This document shows, piece by piece, positions 6,265 through 7,145 of a DNA stretch of 7,145 bases; within the stretch, counting starts at the first letter, position 1, and every line of letters starts with the position of its first letter. Origin of the DNA: Opitutales bacterium (GTDB lineage: Bacteria > Verrucomicrobiota > Verrucomicrobiia > Opitutales > JAFGAQ01); assembly GCA_028704125.1 (NCBI GenBank), contig JAQVLM010000156.1, positions 1 through 7,145 on the forward strand, written 5' to 3'. Below the pieces are notes generated by a model. That model was not told the DNA's origin. It saw nothing but the letters and a program-made list of their open reading frames with translations, and did no database searches. Position numbers and translations under genes: made by a program.

Positions 6265-6697
6265 TAGACTGGGCAATCAGGATGCCGATCCACCAGTAGT
6301 AAACGATTGTGTATGCGATGGAGATAATGACTTTGGCAGGATGAATAGCGTTCGCAATTCCCGTGATTGAACATAATGCTACAAGAACGACTGCCGTGGG
6401 CACTGCAAGAAGAGTCATCCGCACGGTAACGATCCAACCGAGACATAAATATTTGTACACGAAGAGTTCCCCGAAGGTATCTCCATTCCGTTTCTTGAGA
6501 TGCAAAACTCCGAATATCGTAATCACGATAATGGCGAGTCCCTGTGGAACATTCCATATGCTTGAATGTCCAAATGCCAGTGCGCTCGACGCGGCACTAA
6601 GGATCATGTGTGCCAGGAAATATGGGCCGACCTGCGATTCGTCGAAAGTGCAGTTTCGGAAATTGTCGATCAGCTGCCTTGAGGATATGAATTGCAT
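6227..6697 (-). CDS. Small four-helix membrane protein of unknown function
   Basis: This 156-residue protein has a hydrophilic N-terminus reading ISSRQLIDNFRNCTFDESQV, followed by GPYFLAHMILSAA. About four hydrophobic segments follow (near 27-45, 50-67, 84-113 and 121-142), with a basic loop LKKRNGDTFGELFVYKY between the second and third. The tail after residue 145 is short and polar. There is no signal peptide or catalytic motif. I have a faint recollection of similar short conserved membrane proteins but cannot name the family. The ATG at 6697 lacks a clear ribosome site. The gene converges with the large GT-C-like gene and is divergent from the methyltransferase-like gene, so it is probably its own transcription unit. 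A short frame overlapping its 3' end in another register raises the possibility of a frameshift near the C-terminus. Confidence 0.75.
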   Translation of the reverse strand: MQFISSRQLIDNFRNCTFDESQVGPYFLAHMILSAASSALAFGHSSIWNVPQGLAIIVITIFGVLHLKKRNGDTFGELFVYKYLCLGWIVTVRMTLLAVPTAVVLVALCSITGIANAIHPAKVIISIAYTIVYYWWIGILIAQSNDFRIKSGSAAD

Positions 6698-7000
6698 TGG
6701 TTTTCGGTAGGAGTTTGCGCTAGATCACCGAGGATGACGAAGGCTGAAAGACTACGCGAGTGGGAAGACGTTCATACATAGTAGCCAGTTGCGTTCGGGT
6801 GAGCTCATGCCGATGTCGGGAATGCTATTTATTTCAAAGCCAGGGTGCATGGTGAACGAAGATAGAGAGACCGCCCCATGGCTGGAATTCTCTGTGGCGT
6901 TGGATTGGGTGACTGGAGTTCGAGGTTGAGGTTGAGGGTGTGGCTAGAGGGGGGGGATCTGGATTTGGATTGATCGGATCCGCTTGGTGTCCTATCTGAA
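6698..7000. other. Divergent intergenic region with G-rich repeats
   Basis: About 300 bases separate the minus-strand membrane-protein gene from the plus-strand methyltransferase-like gene. It should contain promoters for both, but I see no strong -35/-10 pair. Its right half is a strongly G-rich plus strand with short GAGGTT repeats and an eight-G run. Open frames here, such as a plus-strand frame of about 60 codons ending near 6929, show no ribosome site or recognisable motif. Confidence 0.5.
6922..6956 (+). repeat. GAGGTT short tandem repeat followed by an eight-G run
   Basis: GAGGTT occurs twice in a row, then GAGG starts a partial third copy (6922-6937). GG pairs follow and then eight consecutive G (6949-6956). 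Evenly spaced GG tracts make a two-layer G-quadruplex possible on the plus strand. The homopolymer is also a likely site of slippage or sequencing error. Confidence 0.45.
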
Positions 7001-7027
7001 ATGGGCATGGAAGCGGATCCCATCCAA
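6965..7027 (+). repeat. Inverted repeat enclosing the methyltransferase-like gene's start
   Basis: GGATCCGCTT (6976-6985) is perfectly complementary to AAGCGGATCC (7011-7020), with a 25-base loop. An outer arm pair, TTGGAT (6965-6970) and ATCCAA (7022-7027), extends the structure across an internal loop of five bases against one. Both candidate ATG starts (7001 and 7007) lie in the loop, and the right arm is inside the coding region. This could be an mRNA hairpin controlling translation or a DNA operator. Confidence 0.6.
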
Positions 7028-7145
7028 GTGTCATCAGCCCCTCTCAACTCCAACAGGGAGACTCCGGACATTGACTCGTCGACGGACGATTACGCCAGTC
7101 GTTTCAGTGGCGTGGCGGGTTCTTTCTTCTTGGATGTCCAGTCGC
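7001..7145 (+). CDS. N-terminus of a probable class I SAM-dependent methyltransferase, partial
   Basis: From the ATG at 7001 the frame stays open for 48 codons to the window edge; an in-frame stop at 6971 limits the start. ATG 7007 is an equally plausible start, and neither has a clear ribosome site. The residues DIDSSTDDYASRFSGVAGSF, followed by FLDVQS, match the 'D.YA.RF.G..G.(F/W)FL..Q' lead-in that I know from class I methyltransferases in surface-glycan and lipid loci. The Rossmann-fold glycine motif would lie beyond the window. The first 22 or so residues are polar and probably disordered. If the call is right, it transfers a methyl group from S-adenosylmethionine to a sugar, lipid or small molecule in the cytoplasm. 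That would fit the membrane glycosyltransferase-like genes to the left. The open frame and motif are seen; the function is inference from a short fragment. Confidence 0.6.
   Translation, partial: MGMEADPIQVSSAPLNSNRETPDIDSSTDDYASRFSGVAGSFFLDVQS

Noticed and set aside
7090..7145. Possible C-terminus of a minus-strand gene entering from the right
   Set aside because: The 17 residues before the stop look protein-like (Lys-rich), but the plus strand over the same bases encodes the better-supported methyltransferase N-terminus.

Overview
The window looks like chromosomal DNA from a Gram-negative bacterium. A Verrucomicrobiota (Opitutae-like) or related PVC host is my best guess. The basis is a secreted DUF4412-like protein, a generally weak use of Shine-Dalgarno sites and moderate-to-high GC with an AT-richer patch. 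This is inference, because there is no rRNA or marker gene to settle it.

Layout from left to right. (1) The 5' part of a gene on the minus strand (1-529) encodes a secreted protein with a DUF4412-like pattern. (2) A divergent intergenic region (530-839) follows. (3) A plus-strand pair comes next: a LysE/RhtB-family amino-acid exporter (840-1466) and a ThiS sulfur-carrier protein (1538-1750). (4) A short spacer (1751-1925) holds a strong Shine-Dalgarno site and a chain of very short ORFs. (5) Two large polytopic membrane proteins follow (1926-3533 and 3612-5864). Both have the look of GT-C-type glycosyltransferases: an acidic motif in the first periplasmic loop, many membrane segments and a soluble C-terminal part. 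They belong to different sequence groups and differ sharply in base composition. (6) A convergent intergenic region (5865-6226) is unusually rich in inverted repeats. (7) A small four-helix membrane protein lies on the minus strand (6227-6697). (8) A divergent spacer (6698-7000) contains G-rich repeats. (9) The last gene starts at about 7001 on the plus strand and runs off the window. Its N-terminus resembles class I SAM-dependent methyltransferases found in surface-glycan loci. Its start codon sits in the loop of a perfect 10-bp inverted repeat.

The right two thirds probably form the edge of a cell-surface glycan or glycolipid locus, in which membrane glycosyltransferases use polyprenyl-phosphate sugars and the methyltransferase modifies a sugar or lipid. 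No flippase, polymerase or soluble glycosyltransferase is visible, so the product cannot be named. The left third is housekeeping-like. I see no CRISPR array, rRNA, tRNA or intact transposase, and no convincing new defence or mobile system. The most interesting items are the hairpin around the methyltransferase start, the palindrome cluster at 5988-6165 and the micro-ORF cascade before the first glycosyltransferase-like gene.
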